NCBI GenBank assembly: GCA_023623185.1
Contig: JAMNXV010000124.1
Span: 1 to 64,000 of the forward strand
DNA length: 64,000 nt
Direction: 5' to 3'
From: Bacillota bacterium
GTDB lineage: Bacteria > Bacillota > Sulfobacillia > Symbiobacteriales > Symbiobacteriaceae
In this document: piece after piece, positions 8,368 through 17,853 of the stretch
Layout: each line of letters begins with the position of its first letter
Numbering within the stretch: the first letter of the stretch is position 1
Notes under the pieces: model-generated
Told to the model about the DNA's origin: nothing
The model's input: the letters and a program-made list of their open reading frames with translations, nothing else
The model's database searches: none
Position numbers and translations under genes: made by a program

Positions 8368-9914
8368 ACGGCATCGTCTCCCTCTCGCTGGCCGTTGCCC
8401 GCTCCGGCTGGCAGGCCAGCTGGAACCGCCTGTTCCGCTTCTCCCGGATGAAGGCCGGGCTGATCTGGCTTGCGCTCCAGGGCTTCATGGTCTTCGTCAT
8501 CGCGCGCCGGGCGCCCGCGGTGGCGCCGGACTCGGCAGAGGCAGGGCTCTTCGGGGCCCTCACCCTGATGGGCGCGCAGATGGCCTGGTTCGGCCTCATG
8601 AACGGCTTCTCCCGCGGGCAGATGCAGCTCTACCAGGGCCTGCTGGTCCCGCTGTTTCAGATCACCCCCGCCCGGCCGCTGGCCTTCCTGCTGGGCCGGG
8701 TGATCGAGGCGGTGCCGGCGCGCGCGTGGACGACGCTGCTCTGGGCCTGGGCCTACTCGGCCATCATCCCGCCGCCCGGGCGGTGGCCGGCCCTTGCCCT
8801 GCTCTGGCTCACGGGCCTCGCCGCGGGGATGCTGGCCCACCTGGCCGGGCTCCTGCTCCTCACCTTCTGGGGCCGGTATCATCCCCAGACCATGCGCCAC
8901 GGCAACACCATCTTCGGCGTGCTCACCATCGCCATGATGACCGCGGCGATCATCTACCTCAGCTCAGGCGGCACCGCCACCGAGCTGGCCCTGGTCATGC
9001 GTGAGTCCCGCCGGTCGGTGCTGACGACCATGGCGGCAGTCGCCGGTCTGCCCGGCCTGTTGCTGGCCCTGGCCCTGCTGGTCCGCCCGCGGTGGGTGGA
9101 GAGCCACTACCGGGACGGGCTCTACCGGGTGCTGGAACTGGGCGAGCAGGACACGGTGCGCTCCGGCCGCTCCTACTGGCTGCCGCTGGGCGACGGCGTG
9201 ATGCGGGCGGTGCTCTCCCGGGAGTGGCTGCAGCTGGCCCGCTCCAGGATGGCCCGCACGCAGCTGCTCATCTTCATCGCCGGGGTCGTGGGCGTCTGGT
9301 TCGCCGGCCGGGGCGCCGCCGACCAGCCGATGGCCGGGCTCGTGGGCTCCATCGGCGGCCTTTCCCTCCTCGCCTGGTTCAACGCCTTCGGCCATTGGGT
9401 GGCAAAGGTCTTCCAGCAAGAGCGGGTGACCATCGCCCTCTACCGGCTGGCGGCGGTGCCCACCGCGAAGCTTGTGGCGGCCAAGTTCACCTCGCTGCTG
9501 GTGCCATCGCTCCTGCTGGTGGCCATTGCGGTGGCTGTGGGCAGCCTGGCCGCCGCACTACCGTCCTCCACGGCGCTGATCCTGCTGCTCTGGACGGAAC
9601 TGGGGCTGCTGGCCGGCCTGATGGGCGGCTTCGGCGCCGCGGCCGCGACGGCCGACCAGGAGCCGGAAGAGCCCGAAGCCGCCGGCGCCCCCCGGGTGGA
9701 GCAGGGGGGCTCGGCGGCCGTGCAGTCGAGCGCGTGGTTCTCGCTGGCCCGGACCCTGGGTCTCACCGTCTCCACCGCCCTGCCGCTCTGGGCGGCCGCC
9801 GGCCGGCCCTGGGTGCCCCTGCCGGCGCCGGTCGCCTGGGCGGTGGCCCTGGGGCTTCCGCTGGCGCTATTTCTGGGCGGCGTCGGCTGGATGCTCCGCA
9901 CCTGGCGCCGCTGA
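8364..9914 (+). CDS. ABC-2 type transporter permease
   Basis: 516 residues with about ten to twelve hydrophobic segments (for example LIWLALQGFMVFVIA, LLIFIAGVVGVWFAG, LVPSLLLVAIAVAVG). A central soluble stretch carries ARSRMARTQ, and an acidic loop EEPEAAGAPRVEQ precedes the last helices. It is coupled to the ATPase and forms the membrane part of an exporter of unknown substrate. Its 3' end overlaps the convergent lipoprotein gene by 48 bases. Confidence 0.88.
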   Translation: MNGIVSLSLAVARSGWQASWNRLFRFSRMKAGLIWLALQGFMVFVIARRAPAVAPDSAEAGLFGALTLMGAQMAWFGLMNGFSRGQMQLYQGLLVPLFQITPARPLAFLLGRVIEAVPARAWTTLLWAWAYSAIIPPPGRWPALALLWLTGLAAGMLAHLAGLLLLTFWGRYHPQTMRHGNTIFGVLTIAMMTAAIIYLSSGGTATELALVMRESRRSVLTTMAAVAGLPGLLLALALLVRPRWVESHYRDGLYRVLELGEQDTVRSGRSYWLPLGDGVMRAVLSREWLQLARSRMARTQLLIFIAGVVGVWFAGRGAADQPMAGLVGSIGGLSLLAWFNAFGHWVAKVFQQERVTIALYRLAAVPTAKLVAAKFTSLLVPSLLLVAIAVAVGSLAAALPSSTALILLLWTELGLLAGLMGGFGAAAATADQEPEEPEAAGAPRVEQGGSAAVQSSAWFSLARTLGLTVSTALPLWAAAGRPWVPLPAPVAWAVALGLPLALFLGGVGWMLRTWRR

Positions 9915-11384
9915 GACGGCGGTCGCCTCGGTGAAGGGCGCCGCCACCAGCCGGTCGGCCAGGATGATGTAGAGCTGATGACGCCCGAGCCTGATGCCCC
10001 GCACCTCCCCTTCCACCTGCCAGGTGCGTTCTGCACCGGTCAGGTGGTTTTTCGCGGTGACCGTCTGCCCCGCCGCCGTGAACGCCGTGACCCCGTCGTC
10101 CCAGATGGCAATATCGGCACTTTCCAGGGGTATGCTGAAGTGCTCACCCCGGTAGTCGCCGGAGGCCCGCAACAGCTGGGCGGCAAGCCGCCCTTCCCGG
10201 CGCTCAACGACGGCGAAGAACCCCGCCCCGGGGCTCCAGGTGAGGAAGACCGGCTCGGCGTCTTCCGGCACCTGGTAGAACGTGTAGGCCGAGCCGCCGC
10301 GATTGGGGTAGGCCACAAGACCCCGCTCCCGATCCACGTGGAGGTAGTCCCCGGACCCTGCGCTCCAGGGCTGCGTGAGCCAGGCCGGGAAGACGACCTC
10401 GCTGCCGGGGGCGAAGATCTGCTTCGCCGGGAAGCGCTCCCACCGGCCGGAGTCCGGGCGCAGGGCCAGCCCCTCCGGTTCGCCCTCCGGGTCGGCCAGG
10501 ACCAGCACCGTGCCCGGCGGGTAGCTGCTGCCGGAGGCAGCGTGCCACTCCTGCAGCGCCCAGTACGGGAAGCGGACCGGGGCATCCGACGGCGCTTCGA
10601 AGACCTGGTGGACGACCGGCCCCCCGGGCCGCACCAGGTGCATCCGGTTGCCGTCGCTGATGAACGCCAGCTGGTCTTCCGCCGGATGCCAGACCAGGTC
10701 GTACCCCGCGGCGTCGTACCGCTCGTGCGCGCTGCCGTCCACGGCCCACCAGCCCACACCGCCGCCGGCGAGGCGCGCTGCGACGTACCGCCCGCTGGGC
10801 GAGGGCAGGGCGTCCAGGAGCGTCCAGCCGTCCGGCGCCGGCAGGTTCCGGGCCTCGCCGAAGTCCAGCTCCGTCGTGCGGGCGAAGGCCTGGTACCCTG
10901 GGAGCGACGTATCGATCCTCTCCCCGCCGGTGACCAGAATGTCGTAAGCCACGGCCGCCCGGTAGGCGCGGTCAGCCCTCGCCGTGCGGGCAACGCACTG
11001 CCACAGCTCGTCGGATGGCAGCCCCTGCAGCAGATCCTGCACGGCCGGACCCAGTCCCGCCAGCCCGAACCGCTGCAGGCAGTCCAGCATGGTCAGCTCC
11101 CCGCGCGCAGCCTCCTCTGCTGCCGCGGGCGCACTCTCGCCGCCTGTGTCGCCCTTGCCCGGGCCGGCTTGGCCGTCGCTGTCGCCTGCAGGGCCGTCGC
11201 CGTCGCCTGCAGGACCGTTGCCGAAGTCTGCAGGGCGGTTGCCGTCCCCCGCGGGGTCGCTCCCGTCCACGTGGCCTGCCGTCGGCACGCCGCCGTCCGG
11301 CGCACCGGGCCGTGCGGTGCAGCCGGCCAGCGCCGCGGCCAGCAGACAGACGAGGGTCCACCTCAGAGCCCGTGTTGATCTCAA
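9867..11384 (-). CDS. Lipoprotein with beta-propeller-like C-terminal region
   Basis: About 505 residues. A lipobox LAAALAGC near residue 22 marks a secreted, lipid-anchored protein. Next comes a low-complexity Gly/Asp/Ala/Pro linker with seven-residue repeats (PAGDGDG, PAGDSDG). The C-terminal 330 residues contain repeated beta-strand patterns with Trp and Asp (YVAARLAGGGVGWWAVDG, DLVWHPAEDQLAFISDGN, PVFLTWSPGAGFFAV), reminiscent of TolB/WD-like propellers. TTG at 11384 has GGAGGTG six bases upstream; GTG at 11393 is the alternative. Function unknown. Confidence 0.75.
   Translation of the reverse strand: MRSTRALRWTLVCLLAAALAGCTARPGAPDGGVPTAGHVDGSDPAGDGNRPADFGNGPAGDGDGPAGDSDGQAGPGKGDTGGESAPAAAEEAARGELTMLDCLQRFGLAGLGPAVQDLLQGLPSDELWQCVARTARADRAYRAAVAYDILVTGGERIDTSLPGYQAFARTTELDFGEARNLPAPDGWTLLDALPSPSGRYVAARLAGGGVGWWAVDGSAHERYDAAGYDLVWHPAEDQLAFISDGNRMHLVRPGGPVVHQVFEAPSDAPVRFPYWALQEWHAASGSSYPPGTVLVLADPEGEPEGLALRPDSGRWERFPAKQIFAPGSEVVFPAWLTQPWSAGSGDYLHVDRERGLVAYPNRGGSAYTFYQVPEDAEPVFLTWSPGAGFFAVVERREGRLAAQLLRASGDYRGEHFSIPLESADIAIWDDGVTAFTAAGQTVTAKNHLTGAERTWQVEGEVRGIRLGRHQLYIILADRLVAAPFTEATAVSAAPGAEHPADAAQK
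11171..11254. repeat. 21-bp in-frame tandem repeat, four imperfect copies
   Basis: Units beginning GGCCGTCGC and ending CCTGCAG, 21 bases each, inside the lipoprotein gene. They encode the seven-residue Gly/Asp/Pro repeats of the linker. The first two copies are nearly identical; the last is degenerate. Confidence 0.8.
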
Positions 11385-11482
11385 TCTCGGCACCTCCGAC
11401 CATTCATAACGGCAGCATCGCCCGGACGGTTACGGCCGCACCATGGCCGGGCCAACCCGCCCCGGCGGCGCGGGCTTCGCGG

Positions 11483-12751
11483 CTACTCCATCACGCCGAC
11501 CAGCACCACCTCTGCGTCTTCCAGTGCCTCTTTTGCCTCCTTCACCCGGTCGGCGTCCGGACATGTCACCTGAATGATGCAGCCCAGCCGCTGCAGCTGC
11601 CCCGCCTCCGCATCCCGCGAGCGCCCCCGGCTGATCCACCGGTCGCAGAGCCAACCCACGAAGCCGCCGCCCAGCAGCCCCGCCACGCCGCCGCCAATGG
11701 GCCCCGGCGCCAGGACAGATCCGTACACGACCCCGGCCAGCGACCCGATGGTAGCCCCCGCCGTCGCGCCGTCCATCAGGCTGATGCCGTCGGCCCGGCG
11801 GAAGGTATCACCCAGGGTTCCGCCCAGCATCAGCCACTCCCGCAGTCCGTCGGGACGCGACGGCCTCCGTCTCCGCTCCAGCCGGCCCCAGCGGATGGCG
11901 TCCGCCGGAAACCCCCGGCGCTGCAGGGCCAGCAGGGCCAGCTCCAGGTCCTTCGTGGTCAGCACCACCCCGACGACGGTCCGCATACTGTCACCCGCCC
12001 TCCCCCGCTGGCGCCCAAGCCAGTCCCACTGGGCTTCCTCCGCCAGCTTGTTCTGTTCGACGCAGTCGTGGTAGGCGTCCCACATGCTGAAGAGGTACAT
12101 GCTGGGCAGGAAGAGCAGCCACTGGTAGTCCACGCTCTCCGCCGCCAGCCGGCCCTGGCCCAACAGCGTGAGGTAGACGGCGTTGCTGGCGGAGGCGAGC
12201 GCGATGAGGGCGATCTGCCAGCCCATGAGCATGGCGCCTTTGAGCAGCTGCGAGTTGTACAGGTGGCCCGCGCCGAAGACGAACGTGGACCAGAACCAGG
12301 CGACCCACGGCGAGCGCTTCACCAGCATGCCGTGGCCCCAGATGCAGAGGTGCTGATAGTTGAAGTGGCGCTGCGGCTGCTGCGCCTCAAGCTTCGCCAG
12401 CCAGTTCAGCTCCACGGCCAGCCGGTAGGCGTCCCAGAAGGAAAGCAGATAGACAGCCGGATAGAGGAAGGCCCACTTCATCACCAGCACCTCCCTGGCC
12501 CGGGCGACGTCGCCCAGCAGGGAGTGGTAGATGGCCAGGTTGAGGTGCGAGAGGTTGTTGAGGATGATCTCCAGCGACATGAGGATGAAGCCCTTCAGAT
12601 GGGCGCCCAGGTAGAAGTGCCCCAGCCCCGGGAGGGCGACCGACCACCACACCGCCACCCAGGGATTGCAGGTGTGGACAAAGTTGACCCCCAGGGGGGT
12701 CATGACCATCTTCCGGTACCGGGGTTCTGAGGGCGACTGCACGTCCGCCAT
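11483..12751 (-). CDS. Membrane protein with duplicated domain and glycine-zipper tail
   Basis: 422 residues. Two homologous halves can be seen: residues about 16-125 (NPWVAVWWSVALPGLGHFYL ... YPAVYLLSFWDAYRLAVELN) and about 135-245 (SPWVAWFWSTFVFGAGHLYN ... LPSMYLFSMWDAYHDCVEQN). Each has about three membrane helices, a G(L/A)GH(F/L)Y motif and a closing FWDAY/MWDAY motif. A soluble segment follows, then a glycine-rich hydrophobic hairpin (AGATIGSLAGVVYGSVLAPG) and a small alpha/beta domain. I do not recognise a named family. It is in tandem with the FAD oxidoreductase upstream. Confidence 0.8.
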   Translation of the reverse strand: MADVQSPSEPRYRKMVMTPLGVNFVHTCNPWVAVWWSVALPGLGHFYLGAHLKGFILMSLEIILNNLSHLNLAIYHSLLGDVARAREVLVMKWAFLYPAVYLLSFWDAYRLAVELNWLAKLEAQQPQRHFNYQHLCIWGHGMLVKRSPWVAWFWSTFVFGAGHLYNSQLLKGAMLMGWQIALIALASASNAVYLTLLGQGRLAAESVDYQWLLFLPSMYLFSMWDAYHDCVEQNKLAEEAQWDWLGRQRGRAGDSMRTVVGVVLTTKDLELALLALQRRGFPADAIRWGRLERRRRPSRPDGLREWLMLGGTLGDTFRRADGISLMDGATAGATIGSLAGVVYGSVLAPGPIGGGVAGLLGGGFVGWLCDRWISRGRSRDAEAGQLQRLGCIIQVTCPDADRVKEAKEALEDAEVVLVGVME

Positions 12752-12787
12752 CCTCCGTCGTTGCAGGTGCGATCGGCTTAATCTCGT

Positions 12788-13888
12788 TCAGGAAGGCCCG
12801 ACTTCGGGCGACGGGTCCTGGGCCACAGGCAGGTACGCCATGGCGGTGCCCGCGAGGTCCAGCAGGTTGAGCGGCGAGCGGATCAGCACGCTTCCCACGC
12901 CGCGCCCGGCCATGCCGACGAACCGCTCCATCTCCCTGTCCGTCCACGCGTTTACGTTGAGCCGGAGCCGCATCAGGTCGGCATAGTAGTGGTCCCACCG
13001 GGCGGCGAATCGGTCGAACTGGTCGTCGCCCAGGGCCAGTTTGCGCGCCGCGTAGACGCCGCTGGCCAGCGAACTGGACTGCCCGGTGATGCCCAGCGGC
13101 TCGATGAACCCGCCGGCGTTGCCCACGAAGATGACGTTGTCCAGCACCCGCTGCCGCACCCGGCCCATCTCGTAACACTCCAGCTTGTACTCGTCCTCGA
13201 CCTGCTCCCAGAACCGCCCCTGCTCCTGTCGGAACCGGTTCCAGTAAGCCTCCAGCTGCTCCTCGGTGGTGTCGGGCACGCCGACGCCCGCCGAGGCCAT
13301 GCGCCCGTCGAAGGGGGCGATCATGGCGTACCCGGTGCCGGCGTACCGCGTGTCGAAGTAGAAGTGGAGCTCTCCGGGGTTGAAGTCGCCGATGACGTTG
13401 GCGCCGCGCACGTACCACGCGATATCCCGCTCCCAGAGACCGAAGTGCTTCGGCCACTTGGGCGAGCCGGTCGCCACCACCACCCAGTCGTACTCGGCCA
13501 TGAGCGCCTCCACGTCCGGATTCTGGTCGAAGTGGATCGGCGAGCGGCAGTGGCGGGCCAGCTGCTGCTCCAGCGAGCGCTCCTCGGGCCCGCGGATCGT
13601 CGTGTACCCCACCCGGCCCCTGATGAGCGACTCGCGCGACCGTGAGTGGAGCACCAGCCTGGTGATGTGGTTCGCCGGGTTCACCGGCAGGTGCAGCTCC
13701 TGCCGCAGCGTCTCGAACACGTCCTTGGTCGGGTCGGTGGTGAGCGCCTCCAGCATGGTCTCGACGGTGTTGAACATCTTGCCGACCCGGTCCCGCTTCT
13801 CGAAGATCTCGCACCGGTGCCCCAGCCGTTCCAGCTCGTGGGCGCAGGCAAGCCCGGCCAGCCCCGCTCCGACGATGGCGATGCGCAT
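12788..13888 (-). CDS. FAD-dependent oxidoreductase (geranylgeranyl-reductase-like)
   Basis: 366 residues. N-terminal dinucleotide-binding motif IVGAGLAGLACAHELERLG with a following acidic strand end (CEIFEK). There is a second FAD motif around NVIFVGNAGGFIEPLGITGQ and a conserved WVVVATGSPKWPKHFGLWE. The layout matches the geranylgeranyl reductase/halogenase-like flavoprotein group. ATG at 13888 has GGGAGGT just upstream. It lies 36 bases before the duplicated membrane protein, so the two probably form one operon. Substrate unknown; an isoprenoid or lipid is one possibility. Confidence 0.78.
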   Translation of the reverse strand: MRIAIVGAGLAGLACAHELERLGHRCEIFEKRDRVGKMFNTVETMLEALTTDPTKDVFETLRQELHLPVNPANHITRLVLHSRSRESLIRGRVGYTTIRGPEERSLEQQLARHCRSPIHFDQNPDVEALMAEYDWVVVATGSPKWPKHFGLWERDIAWYVRGANVIGDFNPGELHFYFDTRYAGTGYAMIAPFDGRMASAGVGVPDTTEEQLEAYWNRFRQEQGRFWEQVEDEYKLECYEMGRVRQRVLDNVIFVGNAGGFIEPLGITGQSSSLASGVYAARKLALGDDQFDRFAARWDHYYADLMRLRLNVNAWTDREMERFVGMAGRGVGSVLIRSPLNLLDLAGTAMAYLPVAQDPSPEVGPS

Positions 13889-14123
13889 GCACATACCTCC
13901 CGAAGGTAGCATGCCCGAACCCGGGGCTTTTCCCCGGCATTCGGCACGCCGTGCGGGCCGCGTAACCCGGGGGCCACCCCGGCAGTTAGAGAGGTTGGAG
14001 AGAAAGACGGAGGTCGTGGTATGCGGCGGATGATCTTCGCTTCGATTCCGCCACCTGACTCCAACACGCCGCAGCGCCCCGGCCCGCGGCGCCCACACAG
14101 GCAAACACCCCCATACGCGCCGA

Positions 14124-14148
14124 GGAGCGCCCCGACCAGGGGCGCTCC
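14124..14148 (-). terminator. Hairpin after deoB
   Basis: Perfect ten-base stem GGAGCGCCCC (14124-14133) and GGGGCGCTCC (14139-14148), just downstream of the deoB stop on the minus strand. There is no clear T run, so it is called on stem strength only. Confidence 0.5.
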
Positions 14149-14154
14149 CGTCGC

Positions 14155-15336
14155 TTACACCAATATCTCCTTCGCAAAGCTCTCGCCGTACCCCGTGCCC
14201 CTGACCCCCAGCAGGTCCGCCACGGTGGCGCCCAGGTCAGCCAGCGAGGCCCGGGTGCCCACGTTCACCCCCGGCCGGATGGCCTGGCCCCAGACCAGCA
14301 CCGGCACGTACTCCCGGGTGTGGTCGGTGCCGGGGTGGGTCGGGTCGTTGCCGTGGTCCGCAGTGACCACCAGCACGTCCTCGGGGCCCAGCTTGTCCAT
14401 GATGCCCGGCAGGGCGTCGTCGAACTCGATCAGGGCCCTGGCGTACCCCTCCACGTTCCGCCGGTGGCCGTAGAGCATGTCGAAGTCGACCAGGTTGGCG
14501 AAGATGAGCCCGGGCTCCTGCTGATCGATGCACTCGTGAATCTTGTCGATGCCGTCGGCGTTGGACTTGGTGGGCAGGCTCCGGGTGATGCCGTGGCCCG
14601 AGAAGATGTCGCTGATCTTGCCCACCGCCAGCACGGCGAGGCCGGCTTCCTTGATCTCGTCCAGCACCATCCGCGGCGGCTCCAGGGCGTAGTCGTGCCG
14701 GTTGGCCGTGCGGGTGAAGTTCGTCGGGTCGGTGCCCACGAAGGGACGGGCGATCACCCGGCCCACCCGGTGCGGTGGGCGCAGCAGCTCCCGGGCGACC
14801 TGGCAGACCTCGTAGAGCCGCTCCAGCCCGAACCGCTCCTCGTGCGCGGCCACCTGGAAGACCGAGTCCGCGCTGGTGTACACGATGGGCCAGCCGGTGC
14901 GCAGGTGCTCCTCGCCGAGTTCCTTGATGATCTCCGTGCCGGAGGCCACCTTGTTGCCCAGCACGCCCTCCACCCCGGCGCGGCGGCAGAACTCGGCGAT
15001 GAGGTCTTCGGGGAAGCCGTCGGGATACGTGCGGAACGGGGCCTCGGGCCGAATGCCCACCATCTCCCAGTGGCCCGTCATCGTGTCCTTGCCGTGCGAG
15101 GCGATCGCCATGCGCCCGAATGCGCCCGCGGGGTCGGCCACCGGAGGCGTGCCCTCGATCTCGGTCAGGTTGCCGAGCCCCAGCCGGCCCAGGTTGGGCA
15201 GGGGCAGCCCCCCGCGCGCACGGGCCATGTTGCCCACCGTGTTCGACCCGGCGTCGCCCCACTCGGCGGCGTCGGGCATCGCGCCGATCCCCACGCTGTC
15301 GATGACGATCAACACGACTCGTCGGACTGCTGCCAT
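14155..15336 (-). CDS. deoB: Phosphopentomutase
   Basis: 393 residues. Interconverts ribose-1- or deoxyribose-1-phosphate and the 5-phosphates. Alkaline-phosphatase superfamily metal motifs are present: VLIVIDSVGIGAMPDA at the N-terminus, TMTGHWEM, FDMLYGHRRN, VTADHGNDPTHPGTDHTRE near the C-terminus. ATG at 15336 follows AAAGGAG; a longer reading to 15372 lacks support. It follows xerD (ripX), as drm does in Bacillus. Confidence 0.97.
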   Translation of the reverse strand: MAAVRRVVLIVIDSVGIGAMPDAAEWGDAGSNTVGNMARARGGLPLPNLGRLGLGNLTEIEGTPPVADPAGAFGRMAIASHGKDTMTGHWEMVGIRPEAPFRTYPDGFPEDLIAEFCRRAGVEGVLGNKVASGTEIIKELGEEHLRTGWPIVYTSADSVFQVAAHEERFGLERLYEVCQVARELLRPPHRVGRVIARPFVGTDPTNFTRTANRHDYALEPPRMVLDEIKEAGLAVLAVGKISDIFSGHGITRSLPTKSNADGIDKIHECIDQQEPGLIFANLVDFDMLYGHRRNVEGYARALIEFDDALPGIMDKLGPEDVLVVTADHGNDPTHPGTDHTREYVPVLVWGQAIRPGVNVGTRASLADLGATVADLLGVRGTGYGESFAKEILV

Positions 15337-15393
15337 GTGCCTTTCTCCTTTATCTGGACTCTTCCCTCCCACTATATCACCTGGCAGAGGCAG

Positions 15394-15425
15394 GGAAAAG
15401 CGGGCCTTCCTCGCGGAGGCCCGCT
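15394..15425 (-). terminator. Rho-independent terminator after xerD
   Basis: AGCGGGCCT (15399-15407) and AGGCCCGCT (15417-15425) form a nine-base stem followed by TTTTCCC on the minus strand. Confidence 0.8.
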
Positions 15426-15447
15426 CAGCGCGTCTGCCCGTCGCCGC

Positions 15448-16332
15448 CTATGCCCGGGGATGAGTCCGTGCGTAGACCTCTTTCAGCCTGCCCTTGGTGA
15501 CGTGGGTGTAGATCTGGGTCGTGGAAATATCGGCGTGGCCCAGCATCTCCTGCACCGACCGCAGGTCCGCACCGTTCTCCAGCAGGTGGGTGGCAAAGGA
15601 GTGGCGCAGGGTGTGCGGGGTGATCTCCTTGTCGATGCGGGCGTCCTCGGCGTACTTCTTCACGATCTTCCAGAAGCCCTGGCGCGTCAGCCGGTTCCCG
15701 TGGTGGTTGACGAAGAGCGCCGTCTCCTCGCGGTCCTTCACCAGCTTCGGCCGGCCGCCCTGCAGATACTCCTGCACCCACTTGATCGCCAGGGAGCCCA
15801 GCGGCACGATGCGCTCCTTCGACCCCTTGCCCGTGCAGCGTATGTAACCCGTCTCCAGGTTGACGTCCTCCACGTTCAGCGAGACCAGCTCAGACACCCG
15901 GATGCCGGTGGCGTAGAGCAGCTCCAGCATCGCCCGGTCCCTGAGCCCCGCGGGCAGGGAGGGATCGGGCTGCGCCAGCAGCCGCTCCACCTCGCTCACC
16001 GTCAGCACCCGCGGCAGCCGCTTCTCCAGCTTCGGCGATTCCAGGTTGGCGGTGGGGTCGGTCTTGATGCGTTTCTCCCTGACGAGAAACTGGTAGAAGG
16101 CCTTCAGCGCCGCCAGCCGCCGGGCGATGGTGGCGGTGGCCTTCCCCTGCTTCTGCAGGAACATCAGGTAATTGATGATGGTCGAGCGAGAGACGGCGTC
16201 GAGGTCGACTTGATCCTCCCCGAGATACTGGTAGTACTGGCGCAGGTCGCGGCCGTACGATTCGAGCGTGTTGGTCGCGAGGCCCCGCTCCACGCTCAGG
16301 TAGTTGATGAACTCATGGATCAAGTTGTTCAT
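15448..16332 (-). CDS. xerD: Site-specific tyrosine recombinase XerD
   Basis: 294 residues. Resolves chromosome dimers at dif. N-terminal SAM-like core-binding domain (HEFINYLSVERGLATNTLESY) and C-terminal catalytic domain with Arg in ATGIRVSEL, Lys in TGKGSKERIVPL, HTLRHSFATHLL, LGHADISTTQIY and the nucleophilic Tyr in QIYTHV. All catalytic residues are present. ATG at 16332 is preceded by AAGGGG. The place next to deoB matches Bacillus ripX-drm, which supports XerD over XerC. Confidence 0.95.
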   Translation of the reverse strand: MNNLIHEFINYLSVERGLATNTLESYGRDLRQYYQYLGEDQVDLDAVSRSTIINYLMFLQKQGKATATIARRLAALKAFYQFLVREKRIKTDPTANLESPKLEKRLPRVLTVSEVERLLAQPDPSLPAGLRDRAMLELLYATGIRVSELVSLNVEDVNLETGYIRCTGKGSKERIVPLGSLAIKWVQEYLQGGRPKLVKDREETALFVNHHGNRLTRQGFWKIVKKYAEDARIDKEITPHTLRHSFATHLLENGADLRSVQEMLGHADISTTQIYTHVTKGRLKEVYARTHPRA

Positions 16333-16540
16333 GTTGCATCCCCTTCGCGCCATTAGTGGTAATCATTCTCTCGCATATCGGGGCGGATTATGCGTCAGAC
16401 CTGACCGATTTTGTCAATTCCACGGAATTCGGCCCATCCCCTCCTGCAGGCCTTCTGTCAGCTCCTTCCCGACACGCCTCCCGCACCGTCACTTTATGAC
16501 GACCGGCTCCCAGTTATGCCCCCGCCTCTCCCTTCCCATG

Positions 16541-16571
16541 GCAAAGGCCCCGCATCGCTCTGATGCGGGGC
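16541..16571 (-). terminator. Rho-independent terminator after ald
   Basis: GCCCCGCATC (16547-16556) pairs perfectly with GATGCGGGGC (16562-16571) over a five-base loop. CTTTGCC follows on the minus strand. Confidence 0.75.
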
Positions 16572-16586
16572 TCCTCTGGCAGCGCA

Positions 16587-17705
16587 CTAGCGGAGCAGGG
16601 TGTTCAGGTCCACATACTCCAGCCCGTGGGCCTCGGCCACGCCCGGATGGGTGACCTGCCCCTTGACGACGTTGGCCCCCTTGGCCAGGGCCGGATCGCG
16701 CCGCATGGCCTCCTCCCAGCCCAGGTTGGCGACCTTCAGCAGGTAGGGCAGGGTGGCGTTGGTGAGCGCGTAGGTGGAGGTCCGGGGCACCGCGCCGGGG
16801 ATGTTGGGAACCGCGTAGTGCACCACGCCGTAGCGCTCGTAGACCGGATCCTGGTGCGTCGTCACCCGGTCGATGGTCTCGATGGAGCCGCCCTGATCGA
16901 CCGCCACGTCCACGATGACGGCGCCCGGGGCCATCCGCTGCACCATCTCCTTCGTGACCAGCTTCGGCGCCTTGGCGCCGGGAATCAGGACGCAGCCGAT
17001 GACCAGGTCGGCCTTCTCCACCGCGTTCGCAATCTCGAACTCGTTGGACATGCGGGTCTGCACCCGGGCGCCGAAGATGTCGTCCAGGTAGCGGAGCCGC
17101 TCGGCGCTGATGTCCAGGATGGTCACATGGGCGCCCAGGCCGGAGGCGATCTTCGCCGCGTTGGTGCCGACCACGCCGCCGCCGATGATGGTCACATTGC
17201 CGGGGGCGACGCCGGGCACGCCGCCCAGGAGCACGCCGCGCCCGCCCTGGGCCTTCTCCAGGTAGTGCGCGCCGATCTGTACGGCCATCCGCCCCGCAAC
17301 CTCGGACATGGGCGTGAGCAGCGGCAGCGACCGGTCGGCCAGCTGCACCGTCTCGTAGGCGATGGCGATGGTCTTGCGGTCGATGAGCTGCCTGGTCAGC
17401 TCAGGTTCGGCGGCCAGATGCAGGTAGGTGAAGATGATCTGTCCCTCGCGCATCAGCTCGTACTCGGGGGGCAGCGGCTCCTTCACCTTCACGATCATAT
17501 CGGCGGCGGCCCAGACCTCCTCGTTGCTCGCCAGAATCTGCGCGCCCGCCGCTGCATACTCAGAATCGTCGAAGCCGGAGCCTCTGCCGGCATCGTGCTC
17601 CACGAACACCTCATGGCCGGCCTTCACCATCGCCATGACACCGGCGGGGGTCATGGCGACCCGGTTCTCGTAGGCTTTCAACTCACGCACTACGCCAACC
17701 CTCAC
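16587..17705 (-). CDS. ald: Alanine dehydrogenase
   Basis: 372 residues, the usual length. Reversible NAD-dependent deamination of L-alanine to pyruvate. Recognised from [40 protein letters not shown], the NAD motif [21 protein letters not shown] and [18 protein letters not shown] start with GGAAGGAG eight bases upstream. Stands alone between terminators. In spore formers it often serves alanine catabolism during sporulation. Confidence 0.97.
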   Translation of the reverse strand: MRVGVVRELKAYENRVAMTPAGVMAMVKAGHEVFVEHDAGRGSGFDDSEYAAAGAQILASNEEVWAAADMIVKVKEPLPPEYELMREGQIIFTYLHLAAEPELTRQLIDRKTIAIAYETVQLADRSLPLLTPMSEVAGRMAVQIGAHYLEKAQGGRGVLLGGVPGVAPGNVTIIGGGVVGTNAAKIASGLGAHVTILDISAERLRYLDDIFGARVQTRMSNEFEIANAVEKADLVIGCVLIPGAKAPKLVTKEMVQRMAPGAVIVDVAVDQGGSIETIDRVTTHQDPVYERYGVVHYAVPNIPGAVPRTSTYALTNATLPYLLKVANLGWEEAMRRDPALAKGANVVKGQVTHPGVAEAHGLEYVDLNTLLR

Positions 17706-17853
17706 TGCTCTCGCTCCTTCCGCGTCCGGCGCGCAGCGCCAGTAGTGACTGATTTCAGCTACGAACCCATCCAGTCAGGTTCTCTACGCATTATCCCATG
17801 TGTTGGCCATAAGGACAAGACCGACATGGGCGCCAATTGGGAAGAGTGGCGCA

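Noticed and set aside
11171-11254. Possible CRISPR or regulatory repeat
   Set aside because: 21-bp units without spacers, in frame, coding for a protein linker.
14021-14473. Plus-strand open frame with a good ribosome site (GGAGG before ATG at 14021)
   Set aside because: Most of it is antisense to deoB and the product has no recognisable fold; the ribosome-like site is probably chance.
14320-16356. 678-codon open frame on the plus strand
   Set aside because: Antisense to deoB and xerD, both with all catalytic motifs on the minus strand.
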